A stretch of 64,000 nucleotides of DNA, from the NCBI RefSeq assembly GCF_047324175.1, contig NZ_CP178732.1, positions 3,720,001-3,784,000 of the forward strand, given 5' to 3'. Both the position numbers and the translations under genes were made by a program. Under the pieces are notes generated by a model, which searched no databases, was not told where the DNA came from, and saw nothing but the letters and a program-made list of their open reading frames with translations. The DNA is from Acerihabitans sp015654925. GTDB taxonomy: Bacteria > Pseudomonadota > Gammaproteobacteria > Enterobacterales > Enterobacteriaceae. Positions 42,020 through 51,746 of the stretch are shown here, one piece after another (the first letter of the stretch is position 1; each line of letters begins with the position of its first letter).

Positions 42020-43690
42020 TCAGGGTTGCTTGGTTACCAGGGTCAAGTCGATAAGCCAGCTCTGCGCCTGCACTACCCCGCTCACCTTCGGCGATATCGC
42101 CCGGGGGGCCATATCATGGGCGACGTAGAGAAAAGGCACTTCGTCCACCACCGCTTGGTGCAGCTCGGCGGTGGCCGCGTCCAGGGCCTTGGGATCAAAG
42201 GCGTTGCGGGTTTTGGTAATCAGCGCCTCGATTTTCGGGTCGGTAAAATAGCCCCAGTTGGTGGACGTGGGCGGAAACGCCTTATTGCTGGCAAAGCGCA
42301 TCAGGCCGAAATAAGGGTCCATAACGGCCGAACTGACATTAATGGCGTCGGCCCCCTGGGCCGCCGGATCTTTGGCCCCCAGGCGCCAGCTGCTAAACAG
42401 GGTATTCCATTCGTTAACCACGATATTGACATCGAAATAACAGCTTTTCAGGCTCTGCTGGATGTATTCATTCATCGGCAGCGGCTGCATTTGGCCGGAA
42501 CCGGACGCGGACGTGAGCACCTTCACTTTTACCGGCTTGGCGGCGCTATATCCCGCTTCGGTCATCAGCTTGCGGGCGGCATCGGCGTCAAAACGGATTT
42601 TAAAGGTGGGGTTGCCGTACCACGGCGAGTCCTTTTCATAGGTGCCGGTGGCTTCTTGCATATAACCGCCCAGATACGATTTCAGCTCGCTGCGATCGAG
42701 GCATAAATTGGCCGCCTGGCGCACGCGCTTATCCTGCCAGGGCGAACCGGGCAGAAACGAGAACTGCCAGGGCCAGAGATGGGGCTCGGCGTTGGCGTAA
42801 ATTTTAAAACCGCGGCTTTTGATTTGATCCATGGCGTCCGGCGCCGGCGCCTCAATCCAGTCCACCTGGCCGGAGAGCAGCGCGGCGGTGCGGGCATTGG
42901 CTTCAGGCAAAGGAATCAGCATGATGCTATCCACTTTGGGGATGCGCTGCGGATTCCAATACTGCGGATTTTTGTCCAGGGTCAACTGCTGGCGCGGCAC
43001 CAGCTGGCGCATTTTAAACGGCCCGGTGCCCACCGCATGGGCGGCAAAGGCCGTCCAGGCCGTTTTGGCCCGCGCCGCGGCATCGCCGCCGGCCGGCGCC
43101 GCGTCGAAATCCTTCTGCCAGGCGGTGGGCGAGACGATAAACAGATTGGTCAGGTTATAAGGCAGTACGGCATCCGGTTCGGAGGTGGCCAGCTCCACGG
43201 TCAAATCATCGATTTTCTTCGCCGATACCAGCGTCGGCATGCGCGACGCCGTATTGCCGATTTGCGCCGGGGCATATTGCGGCGCGGCTTTATTCAGCAC
43301 TTTATCCACGTTCCATACCACCGCGTCGGCGTTAAAAGGGGTGCCGTCATGAAAGGCCACCCCCGGACGCAGCTTAAAGGTCCATTTGGTATGATCCTGC
43401 GGATTAACCGCCCATTCGGTGGCCAAGCCGGGCACCAGTTCGCTGGGTTTTTGCCCCTGCGACAGATCCCACTCCACCAGCGAGTCGTATAGCGTAATGC
43501 CGGTAAAGCGGTTGCCTTCATAGCCTTGATCCGGTTGTCCCAGCGTCAGGGGAATATCGGCGGCGGTCATGGCAATGCGCAGCGTGGAATCGGCCCAGGC
43601 GCCAAACGGCAGCAGCGAGCCGGCGGCCAGCGTGCAGGCTAACGACCACCGGGTAAAGCGCAGGGAACGTAGAATGGAGTGATTTGGCAT
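42020..43690 (-). CDS. Family 5 periplasmic peptide/nickel-type binding protein
   Basis: 556 residues, first gene of the operon. The signal peptide ends at GAWA before DSTLRIAMTAADIPLTL. Conserved family 5 segments are ITLYDSLVEWD, KLRPGVAFHDGTPFNADAVVWNVDKVLN and ARKLMTEAGYSA. The substrate is not predictable; the operon's amidase suggests an amide-bearing compound. It starts opposite a LacI-type regulator with a palindrome between them. Confidence 0.88.
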   Translation of the reverse strand: MPNHSILRSLRFTRWSLACTLAAGSLLPFGAWADSTLRIAMTAADIPLTLGQPDQGYEGNRFTGITLYDSLVEWDLSQGQKPSELVPGLATEWAVNPQDHTKWTFKLRPGVAFHDGTPFNADAVVWNVDKVLNKAAPQYAPAQIGNTASRMPTLVSAKKIDDLTVELATSEPDAVLPYNLTNLFIVSPTAWQKDFDAAPAGGDAAARAKTAWTAFAAHAVGTGPFKMRQLVPRQQLTLDKNPQYWNPQRIPKVDSIMLIPLPEANARTAALLSGQVDWIEAPAPDAMDQIKSRGFKIYANAEPHLWPWQFSFLPGSPWQDKRVRQAANLCLDRSELKSYLGGYMQEATGTYEKDSPWYGNPTFKIRFDADAARKLMTEAGYSAAKPVKVKVLTSASGSGQMQPLPMNEYIQQSLKSCYFDVNIVVNEWNTLFSSWRLGAKDPAAQGADAINVSSAVMDPYFGLMRFASNKAFPPTSTNWGYFTDPKIEALITKTRNAFDPKALDAATAELHQAVVDEVPFLYVAHDMAPRAISPKVSGVVQAQSWLIDLTLVTKQP

Positions 43691-43865
43691 CTTGGCATTT
43701 TCCTTGCTGTACTGGTTGATAGAGGACGGCGTAGCAAACCCTCGATAAACCCATACAATGGCTATACCAACTTTTTTTTAAGCACGGCGGCTTTTGCAGC
43801 CAATAGGCGGCAACTTGTTGATTATCATTAGTTTTAACTATTAAAAAAATTTTAATTAATTTTAG

Positions 43866-43877
43866 CCAAACGTTTGG
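43866..43877. promoter_or_regulatory. Palindromic operator for the LacI-type regulator
   Basis: CCAAACGTTTGG is a perfect 12-bp palindrome with the central CG usual for LacI/GalR operators. It is in the middle of the divergent promoter region, 176 bp before the binding-protein ATG and 129 bp before the regulator ATG. The rest of 43691-44005 shows no gene; the part before the binding protein is strongly AT-rich. Confidence 0.65.
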
Positions 43878-44005
43878 GTAACCCTCCCGCCCGCGGAATG
43901 AAACATTCTGGCGCGTTTTGCCCCAAAGCGGTGCGGCAAATTGCCCGATAAGGGATACCCCTCCCCGCCGGCACCGGAAACCGATCATTATTTTAAAGGC
44001 TATCC

Positions 44006-45031
44006 ATGAGCACACGTCCCGCGACCTTACGCAGCATCGCCCAGCAGTTGGATATACATGTTTCGACGGTTTCCCGGGTGCTTAACGGCGATATCGCCCG
44101 GGCGGGGCGCGCCGCCTCGAAAGAAACCATCGACCGGATACGGGCGCTGGCGGCCAGTCTCGACTACCGGCCAAATACCCATGCCACCACCTTGAAAACC
44201 CAGCGCAGCCACGAGATAGCGGTACTGGTGCCGCGCTTGTCGGATATCGTGCTGGCGACCATTTATGAGGGTATCGATCGGGCGGCCAGCGACCTGGGTT
44301 ATACCGCTTTTGTCGCCAATACCCTGGATCGGCCGGAACGCCAGCGCGCCCTGGCCGAACGTGCGCTGGCGCGCAATGTCGATGGGTTGATCATCAGCGA
44401 TGCCCATTGCACCCCGGAGCCGGATTTTATCGACGTGCTGGCGCAGCGCGAGATCCCTTTTGTCCTGGTGAGCCGGCGCAAGGGCCATTTCTGCTCGGTC
44501 ACTTCGGATGATATGCAGGGCGGGCGCCTGGCCGCCCGGCATCTCTACCAGCAGGGGCACCGGCGGGTGGCGATTATTGCCGGCCAGGCCTATACCGGCA
44601 ATGCCCTTGAGCGTACCCGGGGCTTCTGCCAGTATTATCGGGAACAGGGAATCGACATCCCCGCGTCGCACATTATCCACGGCCCCTTTGATAGCGAAAC
44701 GGGTTTCCTTATCGGCGGGCGGCTGTTGGCGCTCAATCCCCGGCCCACGGCTATTTTTGCCGTTAACGACTTTCTGGCCATCGGCCTGATGGGCGCCATG
44801 CGCGACCGCGGCCTGGCGGCCGGGCGGGATATGGCGGTAGTGGGCTATAACGACACGCCGCTGGCCGCGCATTTACAAACGCCGCTGACCAGTATCAGCA
44901 CCTGTATGGAGCAGCAAGGCTACCGGGCGGTGGAAATGCTGCTGCGGCGCATCAATGGCGAAACCGTCGAGCCGTTCCGCTTCCCGCCGGTGCTCACGGT
45001 GCGGGCCAGCAGCCGGTGCGGGCCGCGTTAA
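44006..45031 (+). CDS. LacI/GalR-family repressor
   Basis: 341 residues. The N-terminal HTH reads TLRSIAQQLDIHVSTVSRVLNG, followed by the hinge RPNTHATTLKTQRSHEIAVLVPRLSD and a periplasmic-binding-protein-type effector domain (TSDDMQGGRLAARHLYQQGHRRVAIIAG, FAVNDFLAIGLMGAM, VVGYNDTPLAAHLQTPLTSIS). It is divergent from the peptide-type ABC operon and is its likely regulator. The effector may be the imported compound. Confidence 0.9.
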   Translation: MSTRPATLRSIAQQLDIHVSTVSRVLNGDIARAGRAASKETIDRIRALAASLDYRPNTHATTLKTQRSHEIAVLVPRLSDIVLATIYEGIDRAASDLGYTAFVANTLDRPERQRALAERALARNVDGLIISDAHCTPEPDFIDVLAQREIPFVLVSRRKGHFCSVTSDDMQGGRLAARHLYQQGHRRVAIIAGQAYTGNALERTRGFCQYYREQGIDIPASHIIHGPFDSETGFLIGGRLLALNPRPTAIFAVNDFLAIGLMGAMRDRGLAAGRDMAVVGYNDTPLAAHLQTPLTSISTCMEQQGYRAVEMLLRRINGETVEPFRFPPVLTVRASSRCGPR

Positions 45032-45491
45032 GGGGGAAACCTGCTGGACCTGGGCAGCGCGCGTTGCGGCACGTGCCGGGCTATTCTACCGCGCGCCATT
45101 TAGGGAATAAGCCTGGCTTTATTTAACCGGCGGCCAACATTTATTTGAATGACTACTATCTTTATTGCTTAATATGATTAACCCCTTAATTTACTCCCCC
45201 TGCCGATAAATATCGGCCGTTATCCGCGCCGCAGTCGGAAATGATTATTATTCAGTATTAATCCTGATTATTTTCGCCCGGCTGAAATTTTACTTTTTTC
45301 TCATAATCTAAGCGCCCCGCGGCTCCGGCAGGGTCATAAGTTATTCTTATGCTTAGCCGTGATAAACATATGCTTTTTTATACGTGGTTAATTATCTTGG
45401 CCTATGTAATATTCCTTGCCATAAAGCCGACTTCAATGGATAACCTATTGAAGCAGCTCACTTATCCACCAATTATTTCAAGGAATAGCAT
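45032..45491. other. Intergenic region upstream of the second amino-acid ABC operon
   Basis: 460 bp, mostly AT-rich. It should hold the promoter of the binding-protein operon. A 62-codon frame starting at 45349 overlaps the next gene and lacks protein-like features, so it is not called. Confidence 0.35.
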
Positions 45492-46322
45492 ATGGCTGTG
45501 TTCATTAATAAGCGCCCTTCTGTTTTATCGCTGCTGACGTTGTTGGCCATGGGCGGTATTTCTTCTTTCGCGGCCCATGCCGATCAATTGGCCGATATTA
45601 AACAGGCCGGCGTTATTCGCGTCGCTACTTTTGATTCCAACCCGCCGTTTGGTTCCGTGGACGCCAAAACCCATAATATCGTCGGTTATGACGTGGACTT
45701 TGCCAAGGCGCTGGCTTCGGCGCTGGGCGTAAAATTGGAACTGGTGCCCACCAACCCCGCCAACCGCATACCGTTATTGCAGTCGGGCAAAGCCGATATC
45801 ATCGTGGCGGATATCACCATCACGCCGGAACGGGCCAAGGTCATCGATTTCTCCGTGCCCTATTTCGTGACCGGACAGCAATTCCTGGTGCCGGTAAAAT
45901 CGCCGGACAAACTCAGTGAGTATGCCAAGGCCCGCATCGGCGCGGTCAAGGGCACCACCGGCGAACAGGAATTGCACAACCGCTTCCCTGATTCGCGCGT
46001 CTTGTCCTATGACGATATTCCGCTGGCCCTGTCGGCCCTGCGCAACGGCAACGTCCAGGCGATTACCCAGGACAGCACCATTCTGGCCGGTTTGCTCGAC
46101 GGCGCGCCGGATAAAGCGAAATATAAAGTATTGCCGGAATTATTGAGCAAAGAAGAGATTGGCGTCGGGGTTAAAAAAGGCGAAACCGCCCTGCTGGCGT
46201 TCGTGAATAACGAATTGCTGCAACTGGAGAAAAACGGCCAGGCCACCTCCATCTATAATAACTGGTTCGGGCCGCAGACCAAGTCGCCTCAGCCGCGTTT
46301 GTTTAAAATAGAAGCAAAATAA
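45492..46322 (+). CDS. Periplasmic amino-acid-binding protein (family 3)
   Basis: 276 residues, with a signal peptide ending AAHA before DQLADIKQAGVIRVATFDSNPPFG. Family 3 segments GYDVDFAKALASALGVKLELVPTNPANRIPLLQSGKADII and ADITITPERAKVIDFSVPYF are textbook. AAGGA lies before the ATG. It is the first gene of a four-gene operon. The ligand is probably a polar amino acid. Confidence 0.9.
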   Translation: MAVFINKRPSVLSLLTLLAMGGISSFAAHADQLADIKQAGVIRVATFDSNPPFGSVDAKTHNIVGYDVDFAKALASALGVKLELVPTNPANRIPLLQSGKADIIVADITITPERAKVIDFSVPYFVTGQQFLVPVKSPDKLSEYAKARIGAVKGTTGEQELHNRFPDSRVLSYDDIPLALSALRNGNVQAITQDSTILAGLLDGAPDKAKYKVLPELLSKEEIGVGVKKGETALLAFVNNELLQLEKNGQATSIYNNWFGPQTKSPQPRLFKIEAK

Positions 46323-46335
46323 TCAGGCTGAATCA

Positions 46336-47159
<824 letters not shown>

Positions 47160-47160
<1 letters not shown>

Positions 47161-47978
47161 TGGCCTGGCATCTGGATTGGGCCGGGGTACTGACCGGTCA
47201 GCCGTGGCAATGGATTGTTTCCGGATTCATGGCAACCCTGTATGTCACCCTGATAGGCAGCCTGCTGGCTACCCTTATCACCGTGCTGATGCTCAGCCTG
47301 CGCCTGGCTCCGGGCCGGTTGGGCCGCGGCCTGGCGGCGGCGTATGTTTCGGTGTTTCGCAATACGCCGCTGCTGGTGCAACTGCTGTTTTGGTATTTCG
47401 CCGCCTGGGGCATGCTGCCGCAAAGCCTGCGGTTTTATATCGGCGATATGCATCCCTGGGCCAACCTGCCGGGGAACGTCGCCTGGCTGACGCCGGAGTT
47501 TCTTTGCGCCTGCTGGGGCCTGGCGCTGTTCAGCGCGGCGTTTTTAATCGAAGAGATCCAGGCCGGGCTGAATTCGGTGCCCGCGGGCCAAACGGAAGCC
47601 GCGCTTTCCCAGGGGTTCAGCCAGTGGCATATCCTGCGCAATGTGCTGCTGCCGCAGGGATTGATTAACGCCTGGCAGCCCTTGGTCGGGCAATATCTCA
47701 ACCTGATGAAACTCTCCTCCCTGGCCAGCGGGATCAGTTTTGCCGAACTCACCTATCAGGTGGGCCGCGTGGAGAGCTATAACGCCCACGCGCTGGAAGG
47801 CTTCGCCGTCGGCACCGGGTTATATCTGTTATTGGGAGTGCTGATGGGTGGGCTGATGCTGCTGCTTGGACCCAAACGCCGCGACCGGCGCCAGCCCCTG
47901 CTGGCGGTTCTGGACGCCGATGGGCTGATGGAACCGCCGTCGGACGCCGCCCTTAAGGGGACACGCCATGACGTTTAA
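47160..47978 (+). CDS. Amino-acid ABC transporter permease (GltJ-like)
   Basis: 272 residues, with FMATLYVTLIGSLLATLITV, AAYVSVFRNTPLLVQLLFWYFAAWG and the EAA loop SVPAGQTEAALSQGFSQWHILRNVLLPQG. The spacing and tail resemble GltJ-type permeases for glutamate/aspartate, but that is not decisive for substrate. It overlaps the following permease by 11 bp. Confidence 0.87.
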
Positions 47979-48651
47979 TTTTGATGTGATCCTCAATAAC
48001 CTGACCTACCTGTTATGGGGACGGATGGCCGACGGCCAGCCGGGCGGCGTGCTGCTGACGCTGATCATGGCGATCTCCAGCGGCGTGCTGGCCTGGGGGG
48101 TGGGCGTCCTGCTGGCCTGCCTGGCCTGGCGCTATAAAGGCTGGGTGCGCTGGACGCTGTTTATCTGGGCGGAGTTTATTCGCGGCATTCCGCTGATTTT
48201 CGTGATTTTCTGGATGTTTTTCCTGCTGCCGATCGTGTTTGGCGGTTCGATACCCGGTCCGCTGACGGTGATCCTGGCGCTGGCCTGGTTTACCTCGGCG
48301 GCGGTAATGCATACCACCCTGGCCGGGCTTAACGCCCTGCCCGCCGGGCAAATCGAAGCCGGCATCGCGTCCGGTCTGGGTGAATGGCAGATCCTGCGCG
48401 CCATCCTGCTGCCCCAGGCCATACCCAACTTATTGCCGTCCTATATCGGCCTGATGGTGGCGCTGATTAAAGACACCTCCCTGGCCTTTATCGTCAACGT
48501 GCCCGAGTTGACCACCGTGGCCGGCCAGGTGAATAATCGCGAGCAGATTTATCCCACCGAGATCTTTGTCTTTATCGGCGTGATTTATTATTTGCTCTGT
48601 TACGGCCTGTCGGCCCTGGCTACCCGCCTTGGGGCGGCCAAACCCGCGTGA
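47968..48651 (+). CDS. Amino-acid ABC transporter permease (GltK-like)
   Basis: 227 residues. The second membrane subunit has FIWAEFIRGIPLIFVIFWMFFLLP and the EAA loop ALPAGQIEAGIASGLGEWQILRAILLPQAIPN. It closes the operon and is followed by a hairpin terminator. Confidence 0.87.
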   Translation: MTFNFDVILNNLTYLLWGRMADGQPGGVLLTLIMAISSGVLAWGVGVLLACLAWRYKGWVRWTLFIWAEFIRGIPLIFVIFWMFFLLPIVFGGSIPGPLTVILALAWFTSAAVMHTTLAGLNALPAGQIEAGIASGLGEWQILRAILLPQAIPNLLPSYIGLMVALIKDTSLAFIVNVPELTTVAGQVNNREQIYPTEIFVFIGVIYYLLCYGLSALATRLGAAKPA

Positions 48652-48656
48652 ACCCT

Positions 48657-48679
48657 GGGCGGCCGCCCGCCGGCCGCCC
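48657..48679. terminator. Terminator hairpin between convergent ABC operons
   Basis: GGGCGGCC and GGCCGCCC form an 8-bp stem with a 7-base loop, 5 bp after the permease stop, followed by TATTTAT. It reaches the first base of the convergent ATPase stop. Confidence 0.65.
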
Positions 48680-49482
48680 TATTTATCCCCCGCCTTGCCG
48701 CCCGCTTGACTCGCCCGCCGCGCCTCGGCGCGCACCCGGTGCAGCACATGCTGCTTGATATCGCTATAGCCCGCCGCCTGCGCCAGGGTCTCGATATCCC
48801 GCTCTGGCCCGAAAGGCAGCACCACCTCATCCACGATAGTGCCCGGCCGCGCCGACATGACCAGAATACGATCGGCCAGGAACAGCGCCTCTTCCACATC
48901 GTGGGTCACAAACAAAATCGTGGTGCCCGTTTGCCGCCAGGCGGCCCGCAGCAATTCCTGCATCATCATGCGGGTTTGCGCGTCCAGCGCGCCAAACGGC
49001 TCGTCCATCAGCAGCACATCGGGGTCCGGCAGCCAGGCCCGCGCCAGCGCCACCCGCTGCTTCATCCCGCCGGACAGTTGCCAGGGGGCGTGGTGCTCGA
49101 AGCCTTCCAGCCCTACCCGCCGCAACCAGGCATTGGCTTCGCTATTCGCCGCGGCCCGTTTTTTGCCGGCCATGCGCGGGCCAAAAGTGACATTATCCAA
49201 TACCGATAGCCAGGGAAATAAATTGGGCTGCTGAAACACCATGCCGCGGCTCGGATGAGGGCCGCTGACCGGTTGCCCCGCGCACAGGATGCGCCCTTGC
49301 CGGGCGCCGGTAAAACCGGCGATCGCGTTGAGAATGGTGGATTTCCCGCAGCCGGAGGGCCCCAGCAGCACCACGAATTCCCCCTGGGTCAACGATAGCG
49401 ACACATCCTCCAGCACCGTCAGCCGCTGATGCTTGCCCGGAAAATCCAAAGTGACGTGTTCAAGCCGGATATGATCGGTCAT
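48679..49482 (-). CDS. Taurine/sulfonate/nitrate-type ABC transporter ATPase
   Basis: 267 residues from the chosen start (MTDHIRLEHVTLDFPG). Walker A GPSGCGKSTILNAIAGF, Q-loop VFQQPNLFPWLSVLDNVTFG, signature LSGGMKQRVALARAW and VLLMDEPFGALDAQTR are the TauB/SsuB pattern. The ATG overlaps the permease stop (ATGA), with AAGGA upstream. Confidence 0.9.
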   Translation of the reverse strand: MTDHIRLEHVTLDFPGKHQRLTVLEDVSLSLTQGEFVVLLGPSGCGKSTILNAIAGFTGARQGRILCAGQPVSGPHPSRGMVFQQPNLFPWLSVLDNVTFGPRMAGKKRAAANSEANAWLRRVGLEGFEHHAPWQLSGGMKQRVALARAWLPDPDVLLMDEPFGALDAQTRMMMQELLRAAWRQTGTTILFVTHDVEEALFLADRILVMSARPGTIVDEVVLPFGPERDIETLAQAAGYSDIKQHVLHRVRAEARRASQAGGKAGDK

Positions 49483-50252
49483 GCGTCCTTCCCCGCCCAG
49501 GGCACCAGCCATTTCTGCAATCCCACCAGCAGCAAATCCAGCGCGTAGCCGATGGCCCCCAGCAGCAGAATGCCGATCATCACAATATCGGTGCGCAAGT
49601 AGGCGCTGGCGTTAATTACCATCCAGCCCAGGCCCGAGGTCGCCGCCACCAGTTCGGCGGCAATCAGCGACGTCCAGCCCACGCCGATGGACAAACGCAC
49701 GCTGGTAAACAGCTCCGGCAGCGTATCCGGCAAGACCACCCGCCAGAAAATCTGCCGGCGGGAAGCGCCCAGGGTTTGCGCCACGCGGATACGCGAACGG
49801 CCGATGCGCTCCACCGCCGCGGTCGCCCCCACCACCACGCTCAAAAACGTGGCGATAAAAATCAAAAAGAATTTCGACGATTCGCCAATCCCCAGCCAGA
49901 CCACCGCCAGCGGAATGAGCGCGATTTTGGGCAGCGGACGTAAAAATTGCACAAAGGGATTGAGGGCGGCGGCCACCGGCTGCGACAACCCCATCACCAG
50001 GCCCAGCGGAATGCCCAGGGCGATGGCCACGGTAAACGCGCTTAACGCCCGCGCCAGGCTGATGGCGATATGCTCCCACAGCGGTACCTGGCGATAGCCG
50101 TCGTGCAATAATTCCACCGTGGTCTCGCCGATATCGGTTAACGGCGGCAATAATAGCGGGTCGACCCAGTGACGTTCTCCGGCCACCTGCCAGAGTAAGA
50201 AAAACAGCGTCACCGATGCGACGCTGATGGCTACATGATGAACAGCTTTCAT
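49479..50252 (-). CDS. Taurine/sulfonate/nitrate-type ABC transporter permease
   Basis: 257 residues of the TauC/SsuC type, with LPPLTDIGETTVELLHDG, LARALSAFTVAIALGIPLGLVMG, FLRPLPKIALIPLAVVWLGIGESSKFF and the EAA loop RIRVAQTLGASRRQIFWRVVLPDTLPELFTS. It follows the binding-protein gene by 8 bp. Confidence 0.9.
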   Translation of the reverse strand: MKAVHHVAISVASVTLFFLLWQVAGERHWVDPLLLPPLTDIGETTVELLHDGYRQVPLWEHIAISLARALSAFTVAIALGIPLGLVMGLSQPVAAALNPFVQFLRPLPKIALIPLAVVWLGIGESSKFFLIFIATFLSVVVGATAAVERIGRSRIRVAQTLGASRRQIFWRVVLPDTLPELFTSVRLSIGVGWTSLIAAELVAATSGLGWMVINASAYLRTDIVMIGILLLGAIGYALDLLLVGLQKWLVPWAGKDA

Positions 50253-50260
50253 AAAGGCGA

Positions 50261-51271
50261 TTATTTTCCCGCGGCCTGGCGGATGTAGCTGGAATCAATG
50301 GCATCTTTCCAGGTGGCCGGAATATCCCGCTGACGCACTTCGCCGATACTTTGCAGGAAATGGGCGGTTTTATTCACCGCCTGGCCGATGCCGCTATGAT
50401 CGGTATCGGTGCCGTCGCCCAACCAGGCGGCGGTGCCCTGCTCGGCCAGGGAAGGATATTCCAGCCCGGCCAGGGTATTGGTGGCGGTGGTCACCGGCGC
50501 GCCGACCTCTTTGGCGACAATGGCGGCGGCGGCCTCGGGGTTGCGGCGGAATTCATCTACTTTTTGCTGATGGACCCGCAGGAATTGCGTCACTACCTCG
50601 GGGTAGCGTTTGGCAAACGCTTTACGCACCACATAGTTGTTATAAATCAGGTAACCATCGGCCTGCAAATCCTTGGTGGCGAAGACCTGATGGCCCCCCG
50701 AGGCTTCCAGCTCCTGGGCGAAGGGCGCCCAGACATAACCGGCATCGATATCGCCGCGTTTCCAGGCGGCGACCATTTCCGCCGGGCGCAGCGGGATAAG
50801 GGTAATTTTGCTGCGATCGAGTTTATGCACGGCAATCGCCGCTTCCAGCGCGTATTGAGCGGTGGAGTTAGGCGGATAACCTACCCGTTTGCCTTCGATG
50901 CCTTTAAGGTCGTCGATACCCTGTTTGCCGATTAAACGCTCATAGGTGGCGATCACTCCGGAGACCCCGATAATCTCCACCGGCAGTTTGCGCACGATGC
51001 CGGCGGTGGCCGGGCTGGAACCAAAGTTGGCGATATCTATGGCGTCGCTGGCGAAATAATTCAGCGCATCGGCGCCGGAGGCGAATTGCACCCATTTGAC
51101 CTTGGCGCCCAACGCTTTTTCCAGCGAACCGTCCACTTTGGACAACAATAAAACCTGCGAGCCGCCGCTATAGGCGACCCGCACTTCATCGGGCACCGCT
51201 GCCGCCTGGGCGGCGGATAGCGTCATCATTAAACCTGCGGCGCCGAGCATGGCTGTCATTATTTTAAGCAT
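50261..51271 (-). CDS. TauA/SsuA-like periplasmic binding protein
   Basis: 336 residues. A signal peptide ends after AAQAAA; the mature part shows VRVAYSGGSQVLLLSK, ASGADALNYFASDAIDIANFGSSPATAG, EGKRVGYPPNSTAQYALEAAI and AAWKRGDIDAGYVWAPFAQELEASG, very like TauA. AAGGG lies six bases before the ATG. No taurine dioxygenase (tauD) or sulfonatase follows, so the ligand may be another sulfonate or small organic acid. Confidence 0.87.
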   Translation of the reverse strand: MLKIMTAMLGAAGLMMTLSAAQAAAVPDEVRVAYSGGSQVLLLSKVDGSLEKALGAKVKWVQFASGADALNYFASDAIDIANFGSSPATAGIVRKLPVEIIGVSGVIATYERLIGKQGIDDLKGIEGKRVGYPPNSTAQYALEAAIAVHKLDRSKITLIPLRPAEMVAAWKRGDIDAGYVWAPFAQELEASGGHQVFATKDLQADGYLIYNNYVVRKAFAKRYPEVVTQFLRVHQQKVDEFRRNPEAAAAIVAKEVGAPVTTATNTLAGLEYPSLAEQGTAAWLGDGTDTDHSGIGQAVNKTAHFLQSIGEVRQRDIPATWKDAIDSSYIRQAAGK

Positions 51272-51746
51272 AAATTACCCTTAAGGAAGAGAGATATTGA
51301 AATTACCATTTAGGTATTATTAAGCAGCACAGTATAAAGGCCGACGGTCAAGATCGCTTAGTTAATAACTGAATATTCAAAGTGAATAAGTGGCAATGCG
51401 CGTTTCTTGACGATAATATTTTTCTTTCTGGTTACAATTCCATCATTTAATGTATTAGACTCGATTAAAATAGACCCATGACTGGTTTAAAAACGTTCAA
51501 TATGGCAACCTGTATTTAATAATTTATTGAAATTTATGCTTTTATTTTTTTAATCTTGGTTATAGCAAAATAACTTAACCATCTAACCAGCCGCTAAAAT
51601 AATATATGCCGGCGGCTGTTATTTGCGGTTATAGTCATGCGAAAAATCACTATGGTTATGTGCTATTTTCATTTTAAGTTCAAATCTTTTTTGGTGTATG
51701 GTGGCGACCACGCGTATGGCTATAGCGATCTCATTATGAGGGTAAA
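51272..51746. other. Divergent promoter region, AT-rich
   Basis: 475 bp between the TauA-like gene and the M20 hydrolase operon. Strongly AT-rich, with no gene recognised. Promoters for both directions should lie here; no operator could be singled out. Confidence 0.4.

Noticed and set aside
43518..44015. 165-codon minus-strand frame across the LacI/ABC divergent region
   Set aside because: It spans the palindromic operator and both promoters and enters the binding-protein gene in another frame; no protein-like features.
45349..45537. 62-codon frame with a hydrophobic start
   Set aside because: It overlaps the signal-peptide start of the binding protein, which has a good AAGGA site, and its tail reads through in the wrong frame.
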